In this document: positions 7,647-15,588 of the stretch, piece by piece
Numbering within the stretch: the stretch's first letter is position 1
Layout: each line of letters begins with the position of its first letter
Source of the DNA: an uncultured Desulfovibrio sp.
Lineage (GTDB): Bacteria; Desulfobacterota; Desulfovibrionia; Desulfovibrionales; Desulfovibrionaceae
Length of the DNA: 64,000 nt
NCBI RefSeq assembly: GCF_902477725.1
Contig: NZ_CABSIF010000004.1
Coordinates: 218,125-282,124 of the forward strand
Reading direction: 5' to 3'
Made by a program: the position numbers and the translations under genes
The notes under the pieces: model-generated
Told to the model about the DNA's origin: nothing
Databases searched by the model: none
Seen by the model: the letters and a program-made list of their open reading frames with translations, nothing else

Positions 7647-9689
7647 CTAGGAACTGCTGTGCCCGTTGCCGTTTCCGTTGCTCATGGAGGCAATGGTTTC
7701 GCGCAGGTCGGCGGCCATCTGGGCCACCTCGCGGGCGGTGACGCCAAGCTCCGTCATGGCGTTGGAAATATCCAGCGCAATGGAATCAACGGTGCCGATG
7801 TTGCCGTTGATTTCTTCAGAAGCGGCAGACTGCTTTTCAGCCGTGGTGGCGATTATGCCGATCATGTCGGCGGTCTGCATGACCTGGGTGACGATTTCCT
7901 TCAAGGCTTCCCCGGCCTGCGTCACAAGCTCCACACCCTGTTGCACGCTGGCGTCAGTTTCGTCCATCAGCGCAATATTGCTGTGAGCGCTGTCCTGAAT
8001 GCCCTTGACGGCGGAGGAGACTTCCATGGTGGCCTGCATTGTTTTTTCCGCCAGTTTGCGTACTTCATCGGCAACCACGGCAAATCCGCGCCCTGCCTCG
8101 CCAGCGCGGGCGGCCTCAATGGCGGCGTTAAGGGCCAGCAGGTTTGTCTGGTCGGCAATATCGCTGATGATGCCAAGGATTTTGCCCACGTCCTGCGCCT
8201 TGCTGCCAAGATCGTGCAGCCCCGTGCTCATGGTGGTGGTGTGCCTGCGCACGTCGGCTATGGCCTCAATGGATTGGTCGGTGATCTTCTGGCCGCTCTG
8301 GGCGCGCTGCCGGGCCTGATCCGCGTTGCCGGAGGCATCGCCAGCATTGCGCGCCACATCCACTATGGAGGCGTTCATGGCCTCAATTGCGGTGGCGGTT
8401 TCGCGTATTCTGTTTTGCTGGTTGGCTGTACCTTCGCTGGTATGGCCGATGCGTTCCAGCAACTGGTCGGATATGTGGGCCAGGTGGGTGGCAATTTCGC
8501 CTGCATTTTCCGCCACTCTGGCGACCATGGCGCCGTTCTTTTCAATCTGGCGCTGATTCTTTCTGATCTCGGTAATGTCGTTCCAGAATGTCACCGAACC
8601 CATGAGGGTATTATCCATATCAAAAAAGGGCGTGGCAGTAACCGTAACGTGGCGTAGGTTGCCTTTCTCCGTAGGGAGCTCCCGCTCTGCCACAAATTTT
8701 TTGCGGTGCAGCACGGCGCGCACGGCTGTGGTTTCGCGGTTTTCGTCATTCCACAAAAATTTGCCCGATGTCAGACCGATAAAACTCTGCGGCTTTGCGG
8801 TTTTTTCCAGCAGATCGCACAGATGCTGGTTAAGCCAGAGAATTTTTTTGTCTGCGCCAATGATCAGGCAGGGGGCGGCAATGCCATTGAGCACGCCTTC
8901 CGAAAAGCCAAGCTTGTCTTTGAGCTGCGCCACCATCTTGCCAATGTCGGTGGAGAGCGTGGCAAGCTCGTCCTTGCCCTGCTGGTCAAATTCCACGGCA
9001 AGGTTGCCTGCGGCCACCTGCCCGGCATTGGCGACAAGCCGCGAAATCCGGCCAATGAGAAAATGGCGGATCGCCAGCACCGTAAAGGCAATCAGGGCCA
9101 GCAGGCCCACAGCCCCCATGATGGACGTGCGCAGCAACTGGTTTTCCATGGCAGTCCAGGCATTGGTGACGTCAAGTTTCATCACCAGCTGCCCGAGGAT
9201 TGGTTCAGATTCGCCGTGGCAGTGATGGCACCTGCGCTGGTTGGCGATGGAAAAAACGCTGCCCAGAATTTTTTTGCCGTTCTGGTCAATAAAAACGGCT
9301 TCTTCAATGGGCTGTTTGAGGCCGCGCACATGCAGGCCCGCCAGCTCCTTGTCCGCTTCTACGGTGGCAAAATCCTTGCGCAGGGTGGTGTCGTCCGTGC
9401 TGTAGGTGATATTGCCCGTGTATGAGGTCATGTAGGCGGTAATATGCCCGAATTTACTTTTGATCTTGCCGAACTCGTCGGCAGTTCCCTTGTTGTCGCC
9501 CACGATCATGGGCTTTTCAATGCCCATGTAGATCAGCCCTGATTCCATGTGCGCGCTGGAGCGGATTTCATCAGTCATAAGCTTTTTAACCCCGGCATAT
9601 TCCAGGGACATTATGCAGCTTATGACGAGAAACGTAATGGTGACAATAGATACCGTAATCTTGAAATTAAGCGATCTGGATAAAAGCAT
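7647..9689 (-). CDS. Methyl-accepting chemotaxis protein with periplasmic c-heme site, HAMP and PAS
   Basis: A 680-residue chemoreceptor. Helix 1 (about residues 10-29) and helix 2 (about 187-210) flank a periplasmic sensor domain that contains one CxxCH motif, CHHCH at 154-158, so a covalent c-type heme is expected. After a HAMP domain comes a PAS domain (about 265-375), then the signalling coiled coil with the hairpin tip typical of the family (IISDIADQTNLLALNAAIEAARAGE split here). Heme-containing chemoreceptors such as DcrA of Desulfovibrio sense redox or oxygen. It starts 13 bases after a tetraheme cytochrome gene in the same direction. GGGGG precedes the ATG. Confidence 0.92.
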   Translation of the reverse strand: MLLSRSLNFKITVSIVTITFLVISCIMSLEYAGVKKLMTDEIRSSAHMESGLIYMGIEKPMIVGDNKGTADEFGKIKSKFGHITAYMTSYTGNITYSTDDTTLRKDFATVEADKELAGLHVRGLKQPIEEAVFIDQNGKKILGSVFSIANQRRCHHCHGESEPILGQLVMKLDVTNAWTAMENQLLRTSIMGAVGLLALIAFTVLAIRHFLIGRISRLVANAGQVAAGNLAVEFDQQGKDELATLSTDIGKMVAQLKDKLGFSEGVLNGIAAPCLIIGADKKILWLNQHLCDLLEKTAKPQSFIGLTSGKFLWNDENRETTAVRAVLHRKKFVAERELPTEKGNLRHVTVTATPFFDMDNTLMGSVTFWNDITEIRKNQRQIEKNGAMVARVAENAGEIATHLAHISDQLLERIGHTSEGTANQQNRIRETATAIEAMNASIVDVARNAGDASGNADQARQRAQSGQKITDQSIEAIADVRRHTTTMSTGLHDLGSKAQDVGKILGIISDIADQTNLLALNAAIEAARAGEAGRGFAVVADEVRKLAEKTMQATMEVSSAVKGIQDSAHSNIALMDETDASVQQGVELVTQAGEALKEIVTQVMQTADMIGIIATTAEKQSAASEEINGNIGTVDSIALDISNAMTELGVTAREVAQMAADLRETIASMSNGNGNGHSSS

Positions 9690-9702
9690 TGCTACCCCCG
9701 AA

Positions 9703-10179
9703 CTAGTGCGCGCCGGAAAAGATCAGTGGCTTGAATTTGAAATCCTGAATCCGCTCGGAATTATGGCATGCCGTGCAGGTTTCCACGGCAGGCCTTCTGC
9801 TGATGGATTGAGGGTCCTGATTTTCCGCATGTTCGCTGCCTGGGCCGTGGCATGTCTCGCAACCAACATCGGCCAGTTCGGGCGTTGTTTCTATGCTTTT
9901 GAATCCACCCTTGTTGTAGCCTGTAGTGTGGCATTCGTAGCATTTTTGAAGCTCATGCTCCTTGAGCTTTGGCTTCATGATGGCTACAGAATCCCACGAG
10001 TGGGCTTTTTTGGAGTGTTTGATAAAAGAATTATACTGCTCTTCATGGCATGGAGCGCAGTTTTTAGAGCCTATGTAAGTTTTTGAGTTGTCGGCATTGC
10101 CTGCTTGAACAAAAAATAGCTGAACAAATGTGAAAAGTAGGGCTGAAAGAATACATTTTTTAGATAAATACAGCATCAT
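9703..10179 (-). CDS. Periplasmic tetraheme cytochrome c (c554-like)
   Basis: A roughly 158-residue secreted cytochrome with an N-terminal signal peptide (LLFTFVQLFFVQAGNA) and four CxxCH sites: CAPCH, CYECH, CETCH and CTACH. The spacing and the GCETCHGPGSEH segment recall the cytochrome c554/NrfB-like multiheme group. Three tandem start codons (GTG, ATG, ATG at 10182-10174) are possible; ATG 10179 fits the AGAGAA ribosome site. The gene is followed by the heme chemoreceptor in the same transcript, so it probably supplies or reports electrons to that receptor rather than to a respiratory complex. Confidence 0.88.
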   Translation of the reverse strand: MMLYLSKKCILSALLFTFVQLFFVQAGNADNSKTYIGSKNCAPCHEEQYNSFIKHSKKAHSWDSVAIMKPKLKEHELQKCYECHTTGYNKGGFKSIETTPELADVGCETCHGPGSEHAENQDPQSISRRPAVETCTACHNSERIQDFKFKPLIFSGAH

Positions 10180-11013
10180 CACGTTCTCTTTGATGGTTGT
10201 TTTTGTAGCCAGCCTGTAGCGCCTGTGAGGAACGGAGACTTTGTCACTTCAAAAAACGTAAACCCATGAATCGTGAATCAGTGCGGAAACCCTATATCCT
10301 TCGCAGGGCAATGCCGCAGTAACGCAGAGCCTTTCGGCACGTTTTATTAAATGATTATGCCTTGTTTGGAATTTGTGCTGTTTTGCTCACTTTCGTGGGT
10401 GAGGATCAGGCCAATGCCGCGCCAATTATGGGATGCAGTACGCACTCTATAAAGTTGTGACCTGACGTTGTTATACGCAAAAAATTTGGAATTGCACTCA
10501 CTGATCAAGCAATGAATAGGTTAAAAACGATAATAGTATTGTTTACAGGTGGAGCGCCCAAGATTAATTAACCATATCTTTTTAATAAGTATCGGCTGTT
10601 TTGCGAAAATTTCCACAAAACAGGCACATATTTCGATGGTTAGCACAAAAAAATTTTAAAGTGAATATGCTCACGAAAACAGGAAAGGTCATCTCCTGTG
10701 CAACAGTATATAGTAGTTGCAGTTGAATATATTTTTTTACTTCAATACATGAGTCTTAGATGTAATTTTTATTGAACACTGATGTTTTTTGTTGATGAAT
10801 AAGAAAATGATTGTCAATTTTGTTCATTTTTTTATGTTGCAGGTATAAATCTCAAATCATGGGTGCAGGGGGGTGCGTGGTCGTGCCAAGCTAATGCTGG
10901 AGAAAACAATCTCCTCATGAATATTGACCGGATTAATGCATATTGCGGGGGGGCGATAATGCAGGGGAATGGCAGATCGCGCGGGACTTGCGGCGGGCAG
11001 TATTTTAAAGGAT
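10180..11013. other. AT-rich spacer between the choline operon end and the cytochrome gene
   Basis: About 830 bases with no convincing gene; an open frame at 10857-11048 has no recognisable features. Base composition falls sharply between 10440 and 10860. On the minus strand ACAGGA...TCCTGT followed by TTTT (about 10703-10676) could be a weak terminator for the choline operon. The promoter of the cytochrome/chemoreceptor pair must lie near 10200-10350 but I cannot place it. Confidence 0.4.
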
Positions 11014-11445
11014 TCAGGCTTTGAACGGCAGGGCGGCGCGTAGTTCATCCACGCCAGCGAGGGTGACGGAGCTCAGCGCAACAATTTGCGCTGTCCCCGC
11101 GCTGTGCAGAAAGCGCCGTGCGCGTTCCGTGTTGGCTGCGTCCATGTCTGTCTTGCTGATGACGCCAACGACGGTGCGATTGAATATGCGGGCAAATCCC
11201 GGCGGGAAGGCGGAGGTTGGGCGGGTGGCGTCCTGCACAAAAAGAATGGCCGCGCATTCGGTGGCCAGGGTGATGAGGGCGCAGTAGAAGCGGCGGTTTT
11301 CCAGAAATTCCGGCGGGGGAAAAACAAATTCTCCGGCGTATTCCACGGCCATGGTACGCCGCAGATCCGGTACGGTGCAGCCCAGCAGGCGGGCAACAGT
11401 GCGTCTGCCCACCCCCCGTTCGCCCATAAGCATAATGCGGCGCAC
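11014..11445 (-). CDS. PduV/EutP-like GTPase homologue with altered P-loop
   Basis: Last gene of the choline operon. The 143-residue product matches the small PduV/EutP family of microcompartment-associated Ras-like GTPases: VPDLRRTMAVEYAG resembles switch I, ISKTD matches the NKxD-type base-recognition motif and SSVT follows near the end. The phosphate-binding loop reads GERGVGRRT, where family members have GxxxxGKTT, so both the invariant Lys and the next Thr are replaced by Arg. It probably binds GTP poorly or differently. The likely start is GTG at 11445. In related operons these proteins are linked to compartment positioning, which is not proven here. Confidence 0.75.
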   Translation of the reverse strand: MRRIMLMGERGVGRRTVARLLGCTVPDLRRTMAVEYAGEFVFPPPEFLENRRFYCALITLATECAAILFVQDATRPTSAFPPGFARIFNRTVVGVISKTDMDAANTERARRFLHSAGTAQIVALSSVTLAGVDELRAALPFKA

Positions 11446-11452
11446 GGCAGGC

Positions 11453-11800
11453 CTATGACCGGGTGCAATCGGTCAGGTCGTAGTGGAGCACATCGCCAAA
11501 ATAGCGCAGCACTTCACGCAGCCCGGCTTCCACGCTGGCAACATCGCCGGTGAGCAGCAGGGAGCCGCCAAACCTGTCCAGAAAGCCGATCTGCACATCG
11601 GCGGCCTTGGTGGCTATATCTGCGGCAATGATCACGCCTTCGCTGGGCGTGATGGTGAGGATGCCGATGGCGTCTGTTGCGCTTTCGTCAAGGCCGAGCT
11701 TGAGGGGAATGTCGCGCTGGGGGCTGGCGATAAGGTGCGCCAGAGTGATCTGCCTGCCGGGCACATACTCCTGTATGACGCGCTGTTTCGCTTCTTCCAT
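11453..11800 (-). CDS. pduU: PduU/EutS-type shell protein (permuted BMC-H)
   Basis: A 115-residue shell hexamer subunit. The sequence from IQEYVPGRQITLAHLIASP through IGILTITPSEGVIIAADIATKAADVQIGFLDRF to SLLLTGDVASVEAGLREVL follows PduU/EutS closely, with the extra N-terminal strand that forms a beta-barrel plug over the pore. I place the start at ATG 11800 because PduU proteins begin here (MEEAKQRVIQEY); an open reading frame extends 34 codons further upstream but through sequence containing the repeat hairpins. It lies eight bases before the PduV-like gene. Confidence 0.88.
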   Translation of the reverse strand: MEEAKQRVIQEYVPGRQITLAHLIASPQRDIPLKLGLDESATDAIGILTITPSEGVIIAADIATKAADVQIGFLDRFGGSLLLTGDVASVEAGLREVLRYFGDVLHYDLTDCTRS

Positions 11801-11893
11801 GGTGCGGCTGCCTGTTTGCTTGAAGGAATGTGATGTTTGCGCGGGGAGTCTGGCTCCCCGCGCAAGGGGTTGCCCGAGAGTAAACTGGTTAGA

Positions 11894-11928
11894 GCATTTC
11901 AACTTTGAAATGCTTCACATTTCAAAGT
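11894..11928. repeat. Overlapping inverted repeats between pduT and pduU
   Basis: GCATTTCAA (11894-11902) pairs with TTGAAATGC (11905-11913), while ACTTTGAAATG (11902-11912) pairs with CATTTCAAAGT (11918-11928). The two hairpins share the middle arm and so exclude each other. A related GAGCATTTCA...TGAAATG copy lies at 13873-13894 and partial copies near 16230 and 20463. Confidence 0.6.
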
Positions 11929-11938
11929 TCATCTGCTT

Positions 11939-12490
11939 CTAGAGCAACTGCTTTTTGAGATCGTCGCTGGGCGAGGGGATCACAATCTTGCTGACCACCG
12001 GGCCGCCGTCCGTCACGTTGGCAGCGCCAGCGTCCACAGAAGATTGCACGGCGCTGACCTCGCCCGTCATGAGCACAAAGGCTTTGCCGCCCAGGCCCGC
12101 AGAAAGGCGCAGCTCCACAAGCTGCACATCGCCAGCCTTGGCTGCGGCATCTGCCGCCAGCACGCAGGAGGCTGCGGTGTATGTTTCAATAATGCCGAGA
12201 GCGTTGATCTTTTCCCTGATTGCGGTGCCGTTCATGGCAGGGATAACGCTTTCGTGCACGTTGGGGATGATAAAGGAATCCACCACCAGATCCGCTCCCA
12301 GGTGCAACCCGGTCTGCACGGAGCTGGTCACGGCTCCGGTATCGCCGGTGATGACCACAAGATAACGGCCAGGGCAGGTGGGGCGGGAGATAACCAGCTC
12401 CACATTGGCGGCTTTGACCATTTCGTCCGCCGTCTGAATGCCCACGCCGATGCTGTTCAGTTCCACACAGCCTATAGTGCGTAATTTCAT
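11939..12490 (-). CDS. pduT: PduT-like tandem-domain shell protein with pore cysteine
   Basis: A 183-residue BMC-T protein made of two BMC domains in normal order. The first contains VISRPTCPGRYLVV, in which Cys39 matches the PduT residue that ligates a [4Fe-4S] cluster at the centre of the trimer. Domain 2 begins LGIIETYTAASCVLAAD. Such proteins are believed to conduct electrons or exchange Fe-S clusters across the shell. The gene follows pduS directly, and PduS and PduT are functional partners in propanediol systems. I choose ATG 12490, with AGGTGA six bases upstream, rather than the GTG at 12511 that overlaps pduS. Confidence 0.9.
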   Translation of the reverse strand: MKLRTIGCVELNSIGVGIQTADEMVKAANVELVISRPTCPGRYLVVITGDTGAVTSSVQTGLHLGADLVVDSFIIPNVHESVIPAMNGTAIREKINALGIIETYTAASCVLAADAAAKAGDVQLVELRLSAGLGGKAFVLMTGEVSAVQSSVDAGAANVTDGGPVVSKIVIPSPSDDLKKQLL

Positions 12491-12507
12491 GCCGCTCACC
12501 TGTTGCT

Positions 12508-13833
12508 TCACGCCTTGATGGTTATGATGCCGTTTTCAACGGCAGTGACCACGCCGTCAATGCTGGCGTGTACGCGCGCGCCCATGGCCCCTTCGGGAAT
12601 TTCACCGATGAGGTCGCCTGTTTTGACGTGATCGCCCGCATGCACCACGGCAAGGGCGGGCGCGCCTATGTGCTGGCGCAGGGGAATGCGCACTTCCGAA
12701 GGCGTGTAGTCACCGGCAAAGTGCGGGTGCGCTTCATAACCCGCAAGCCCAAGCCTGCTCACAAGGCGGCTGGTGGGAATCCTGCGTTCGTCGCGGAAAC
12801 GCGAGGCCACAAGGGGTTCGCCCCTGTTTTCCCACTTGACCCCGGCGGCCATGAGTTCCTTTTTGAGCTGCGCGTTCACTTCCCTGGGCGAAAGGCCCAT
12901 GGGGCAGGCGAACTTTTCGCAGATGCCGCATTCGGAGCAGAGCAGGGCCTCGCGCGCGATGGGCGAATCCACGGCCTGCCCGTCAAGCACGCGCATAAGC
13001 CGGTGCGGGTGCAGGCTGTGACCAAGCAGTTGCCGGGGGCAAAGATCGGTACACTGCGAGCACTGACAGCATATGGTGTTGGTAAGGCGTTTGACCGTAT
13101 GCGGGTCCATGACCTTGCGGCACACCACGTTGTGATCGGGCGGCAGCACAAGCAGGCCGCTGGTTGTCTTGGTGACAGGCTGATCCGTATCGGGCAGCAC
13201 GCGGCCCATCATGGGGCCGCCGTCCACCACGCGGTATTCGTCAATGGTCGGCCCGCCCGCAAATTGCAGCACCTCGGCAACCCTGGTACCCACGGGCACG
13301 CGCACCACCATGGGCTTGCGCACCTCGCACCCCACGGTGAGGTAGCGGTGGGTTACAGGTTTGCCGTCCAGCGCGTGGGCCACATTGCAGAGCGATTCCA
13401 CATTGCTTACCACTGCGCCGATCTGCAAAGGAATGCCGCGCTCGGGCACAATGCCGCCCAGCACTTCATACACCATAACCTGCTCGTCGCCGGCGGGGTA
13501 GAAGTCGCCCAGTTCAAAGGCCTCGATGCGCCCCTTGCCAAGGCGGGCAACGCCTTCGCGCACACTCTGCATGGCATGGGCGTGTTTGCCCTTGAGGCAG
13601 ATGACGCCGCGCCCGGCCCCTGTGCAATCCATCATGGCCTCGAGGCCGCGCACCAGAGTGTCCACCTGTGTTTCCATCAGATACGGATCGCTCATCAGCA
13701 GCGGCTCGCACGAAGCCCCGTTGACCAGCACCGTCTGCGCGGCGGCATCGGCCTTGACGTGTGTGGGCAGGCCTGCGCCCCCCGCACCTACCACGCCAGC
13801 CGCGCGAATGGCGTCAACAATTGGTTTTCCCAT
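12508..13833 (-). CDS. pduS: PduS/RnfC-like flavin and Fe-S oxidoreductase
   Basis: The 441-residue protein starts with a glycine-rich nucleotide or flavin site (GVVGAGGAGLPTHVK) and matches PduS/RnfC throughout the N-terminal half. Two ferredoxin-type motifs follow: CCQCSQCTDLCP and CSECGICEKFACP. The C-terminus has a SLBB-like and a biotinyl-like barrel end (GDHVKTGDLIGEIPEG). In propanediol organelles PduS reduces cobalamin. This operon has no B12 enzyme, so here it more likely oxidises NADH from the aldehyde dehydrogenase and passes electrons to the Fe-S shell protein PduT. That role is an inference. Confidence 0.9.
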   Translation of the reverse strand: MGKPIVDAIRAAGVVGAGGAGLPTHVKADAAAQTVLVNGASCEPLLMSDPYLMETQVDTLVRGLEAMMDCTGAGRGVICLKGKHAHAMQSVREGVARLGKGRIEAFELGDFYPAGDEQVMVYEVLGGIVPERGIPLQIGAVVSNVESLCNVAHALDGKPVTHRYLTVGCEVRKPMVVRVPVGTRVAEVLQFAGGPTIDEYRVVDGGPMMGRVLPDTDQPVTKTTSGLLVLPPDHNVVCRKVMDPHTVKRLTNTICCQCSQCTDLCPRQLLGHSLHPHRLMRVLDGQAVDSPIAREALLCSECGICEKFACPMGLSPREVNAQLKKELMAAGVKWENRGEPLVASRFRDERRIPTSRLVSRLGLAGYEAHPHFAGDYTPSEVRIPLRQHIGAPALAVVHAGDHVKTGDLIGEIPEGAMGARVHASIDGVVTAVENGIITIKA

Positions 13834-13872
13834 GATGTCCTCTCACTGGAATTATCGCAAAGCGGGCCGCCA

Positions 13873-13894
13873 GAGCATTTCACTCCTGAAATGT
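13873..13894. repeat. GAGCATTTCA-type intergenic hairpin
   Basis: GCATTTCA (13875-13882) pairs with TGAAATGT (13887-13894) around the loop CTCC, with one G-T pair. It sits in the 200-base gap between a BMC-H gene and pduS and resembles the hairpin at 11894-11913. It may mark an mRNA processing or attenuation site. Confidence 0.5.
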
Positions 13895-14034
13895 TCGCTT
13901 ATGACAGGCCAAGCCTGCCTGCTCGCATTTCGTGGCAAGGATTTTCAGAAAAATCCCTGCAGAGCAGTTACCCCATTTCCTTCGTAAACTGCCCTAACCG
14001 CACCCGCCGCAATCACACTGCCCGGCTTCAGGCT

Positions 14035-14319
14035 TTACTTGCACTTGGGCAGAATCATTTCCACTTCTTCATGGGGGCGGGGGATCACGTGCACGCTCAC
14101 GAGTTCGCCCACGCGCGAGGCAGCGGCAGCGCCCGCATCGGTGGCGGCCTTAACAGCGCCCACATCGCCGCGCACCATCACGGTCACCAGACCGGAACCC
14201 ACCTGTTCGCGACCGATAAGGGTCACGTTGGCAGCCTTGACCATGGCATCGGCAGCTTCCACAGCGCCAACAAGACCACGGGTTTCAACCATACCGAGAG
14301 CGTCAGTCATTATAGCCAT
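14035..14319 (-). CDS. BMC-H shell hexamer protein (PduA/PduJ-like)
   Basis: A 94-residue single-domain shell protein. It reads ALGMVETRGLVGAVEAADAMVKAANV at the start, has the pore loop region REQVGSGLVTVMVRGDVGAVKAATDAGAAAA, and ends with VSVHVIPRPHEEVEMIL. These are canonical features of the major hexameric facet protein. It is nearly identical to the copy at 17948-18235; differences cluster at the termini and around Ser-Arg versus Lys-Lys before VGELVSVHV. GGAG precedes the ATG. Confidence 0.95.
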   Translation of the reverse strand: MAIMTDALGMVETRGLVGAVEAADAMVKAANVTLIGREQVGSGLVTVMVRGDVGAVKAATDAGAAAASRVGELVSVHVIPRPHEEVEMILPKCK

Positions 14320-14358
14320 TGTAATCTCCTTTTATGTTTGCGTATGCGCGGCAGAGGC

Positions 14359-14688
14359 TTAAGCGTGAAGGCTTTTGCCGATCACTGCCACGGTTTCCAG
14401 CGTCACCTTCCGCAGTTCATCGGGGTCGGTGATGCCATAGTGCTGTTTGATGATGGCGGCCACGCCGATGAGCAGGTCATCGCAGTGTTCGTCATGCCCG
14501 TCATGCGCGTGCTGCGAGCATTCACCATGTGCGCAGTGCGCGGCGGCCTCGTCGTAGCTTAGCTGGACGCCGCGTTTGCAAAGTTCATCGCGCGCTCCGG
14601 GGGTCAGAATCTTAGCAGAGTCCATCACAAGCTTGTTGCCGTGGATGAACTGATCAAGATTATCAATGGTTATCAGCGTTTTTCCCAT
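14359..14688 (-). CDS. Small microcompartment-associated protein with His/Cys-rich insert
   Basis: A 109-residue protein I cannot name with certainty. The N-terminal half (FIHGNKLVMDSAKILTPGARDELCKRGVQL) resembles a short segment seen in EutT/EutQ-type microcompartment proteins. The middle is HCAHGECSQHAHDGHDEHC, with six His and three Cys in nineteen residues, suggesting metal binding. The C-terminal part is a plain helical segment. It sits between a BMC-T and a BMC-H gene in the choline operon, so it is probably a cargo or assembly factor. A metal chaperone is one possibility. Confidence 0.6.
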   Translation of the reverse strand: MGKTLITIDNLDQFIHGNKLVMDSAKILTPGARDELCKRGVQLSYDEAAAHCAHGECSQHAHDGHDEHCDDLLIGVAAIIKQHYGITDPDELRKVTLETVAVIGKSLHA

Positions 14689-14717
14689 ATGTGCCTCGTT
14701 CGTTCCGCAGGCGCGGG

Positions 14718-15290
14718 TTATTGTTGGGCGTCATTGGCGCTACGCCGCGCCGTGCCCGCCAGCGCGCTGACCACTTCCGGGTCGGGCTGGGGAATGACCA
14801 CCATACGCATCAGGTTGTTGCCCAGCACGTCAGCGGCTGCGGCTGCGGCTTCACGCACGGCGGCCACATCGCCTGTCAGCACAAAGTATGATTTGCCGCC
14901 AATGCCCTGGCCAAGAACCATGCGCATCAGCGACACCGCCGCCTGTTTGACGGCTTTGTCTGCCGCTATGACGCTGTCCGCCGCGTTGCGGCATTCAACA
15001 ACGCCCAGGGCCGCGCCGCCGATTTCAGCGGGCATGCGCCGCAGAACATTGAGCACCTGGCTGGACACATTGGAAACAACATAGCTGCCCGCAAGGCGCG
15101 CTTCCGTTGCTCTGGCGGCATGCACCGAGGCGTCAACCGCCTCTCTGTCTCCCCCCACAAGGATGAGAAAGCGCCCTGCGCAGACAACGGAAGCGCGCAC
15201 CAGCGTGACCGGAGCGGCCTTGAGCATGATATCGGCCAGCTCCGCCCCAGCGGCTATGCTGCGGCTGTCCACAATGCCCAGTGTATCCAT
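14718..15290 (-). CDS. Tandem-domain BMC-T shell protein with pore cysteine (second PduT-like)
   Basis: A 190-residue protein of two BMC domains. Domain 1 contains VRASVVCAGRFLILVGGD; Cys37 falls at the place of the PduT cluster-ligating Cys (CPG in PduT, CAG here). Domain 2 starts LGVVECRNAADSVIAADKAV and has GQGIGGKSYFVLTGDVAAV as in PduT. It therefore probably forms a trimer with a pore Fe-S site like the PduT at 11939-12490. It starts three bases after the vertex gene, so the two are translationally linked. Confidence 0.85.
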   Translation of the reverse strand: MDTLGIVDSRSIAAGAELADIMLKAAPVTLVRASVVCAGRFLILVGGDREAVDASVHAARATEARLAGSYVVSNVSSQVLNVLRRMPAEIGGAALGVVECRNAADSVIAADKAVKQAAVSLMRMVLGQGIGGKSYFVLTGDVAAVREAAAAAADVLGNNLMRMVVIPQPDPEVVSALAGTARRSANDAQQ

Positions 15291-15293
15291 GAG

Positions 15294-15581
15294 CTATTCG
15301 CTCTCCGGGCTTTTGCCCATCATTTCTTCCTGATCCAGAATGCCCACAATGGCTGCATCAACAGGGGATTCCTGATTGTACAGAGCCTTGCGGGCCGGGC
15401 TGCCGGTGGTGATAAGCACGCGCTCGCCAATACCGGCTCCCACGCAGTCCACCGCCACAAAACTTTCGGCCAGCCTGTTGTGGGCGAGGTCAAGGCGCTG
15501 TACCACCATGAGCTTGAGCCCGTTGAGGGAATCTTCCTTTCGCGTGGCCCATACGTTACCGACGACAATGCCTATCAGCAT
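15294..15581 (-). CDS. eutN: BMC-P vertex pentamer protein (EutN/CcmL family)
   Basis: A 95-residue protein of the EutN/CcmL family that caps the vertices of the microcompartment. It begins MLIGIVVGNVWATRKEDSLNG and contains VAVDCVGAGIGERVLITTGSPARKAL and the DAAIVGILD segment, all diagnostic. AGGTG precedes the ATG at 15581. It is the only vertex gene in the operon. Confidence 0.93.
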   Translation of the reverse strand: MLIGIVVGNVWATRKEDSLNGLKLMVVQRLDLAHNRLAESFVAVDCVGAGIGERVLITTGSPARKALYNQESPVDAAIVGILDQEEMMGKSPESE

Positions 15582-15588
15582 GCGACAC

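Noticed and set aside
10857..11048. 63-codon open frame on the minus strand
   Set aside because: Overlaps the end of the PduV-like gene, has no ribosome site and no recognisable family.
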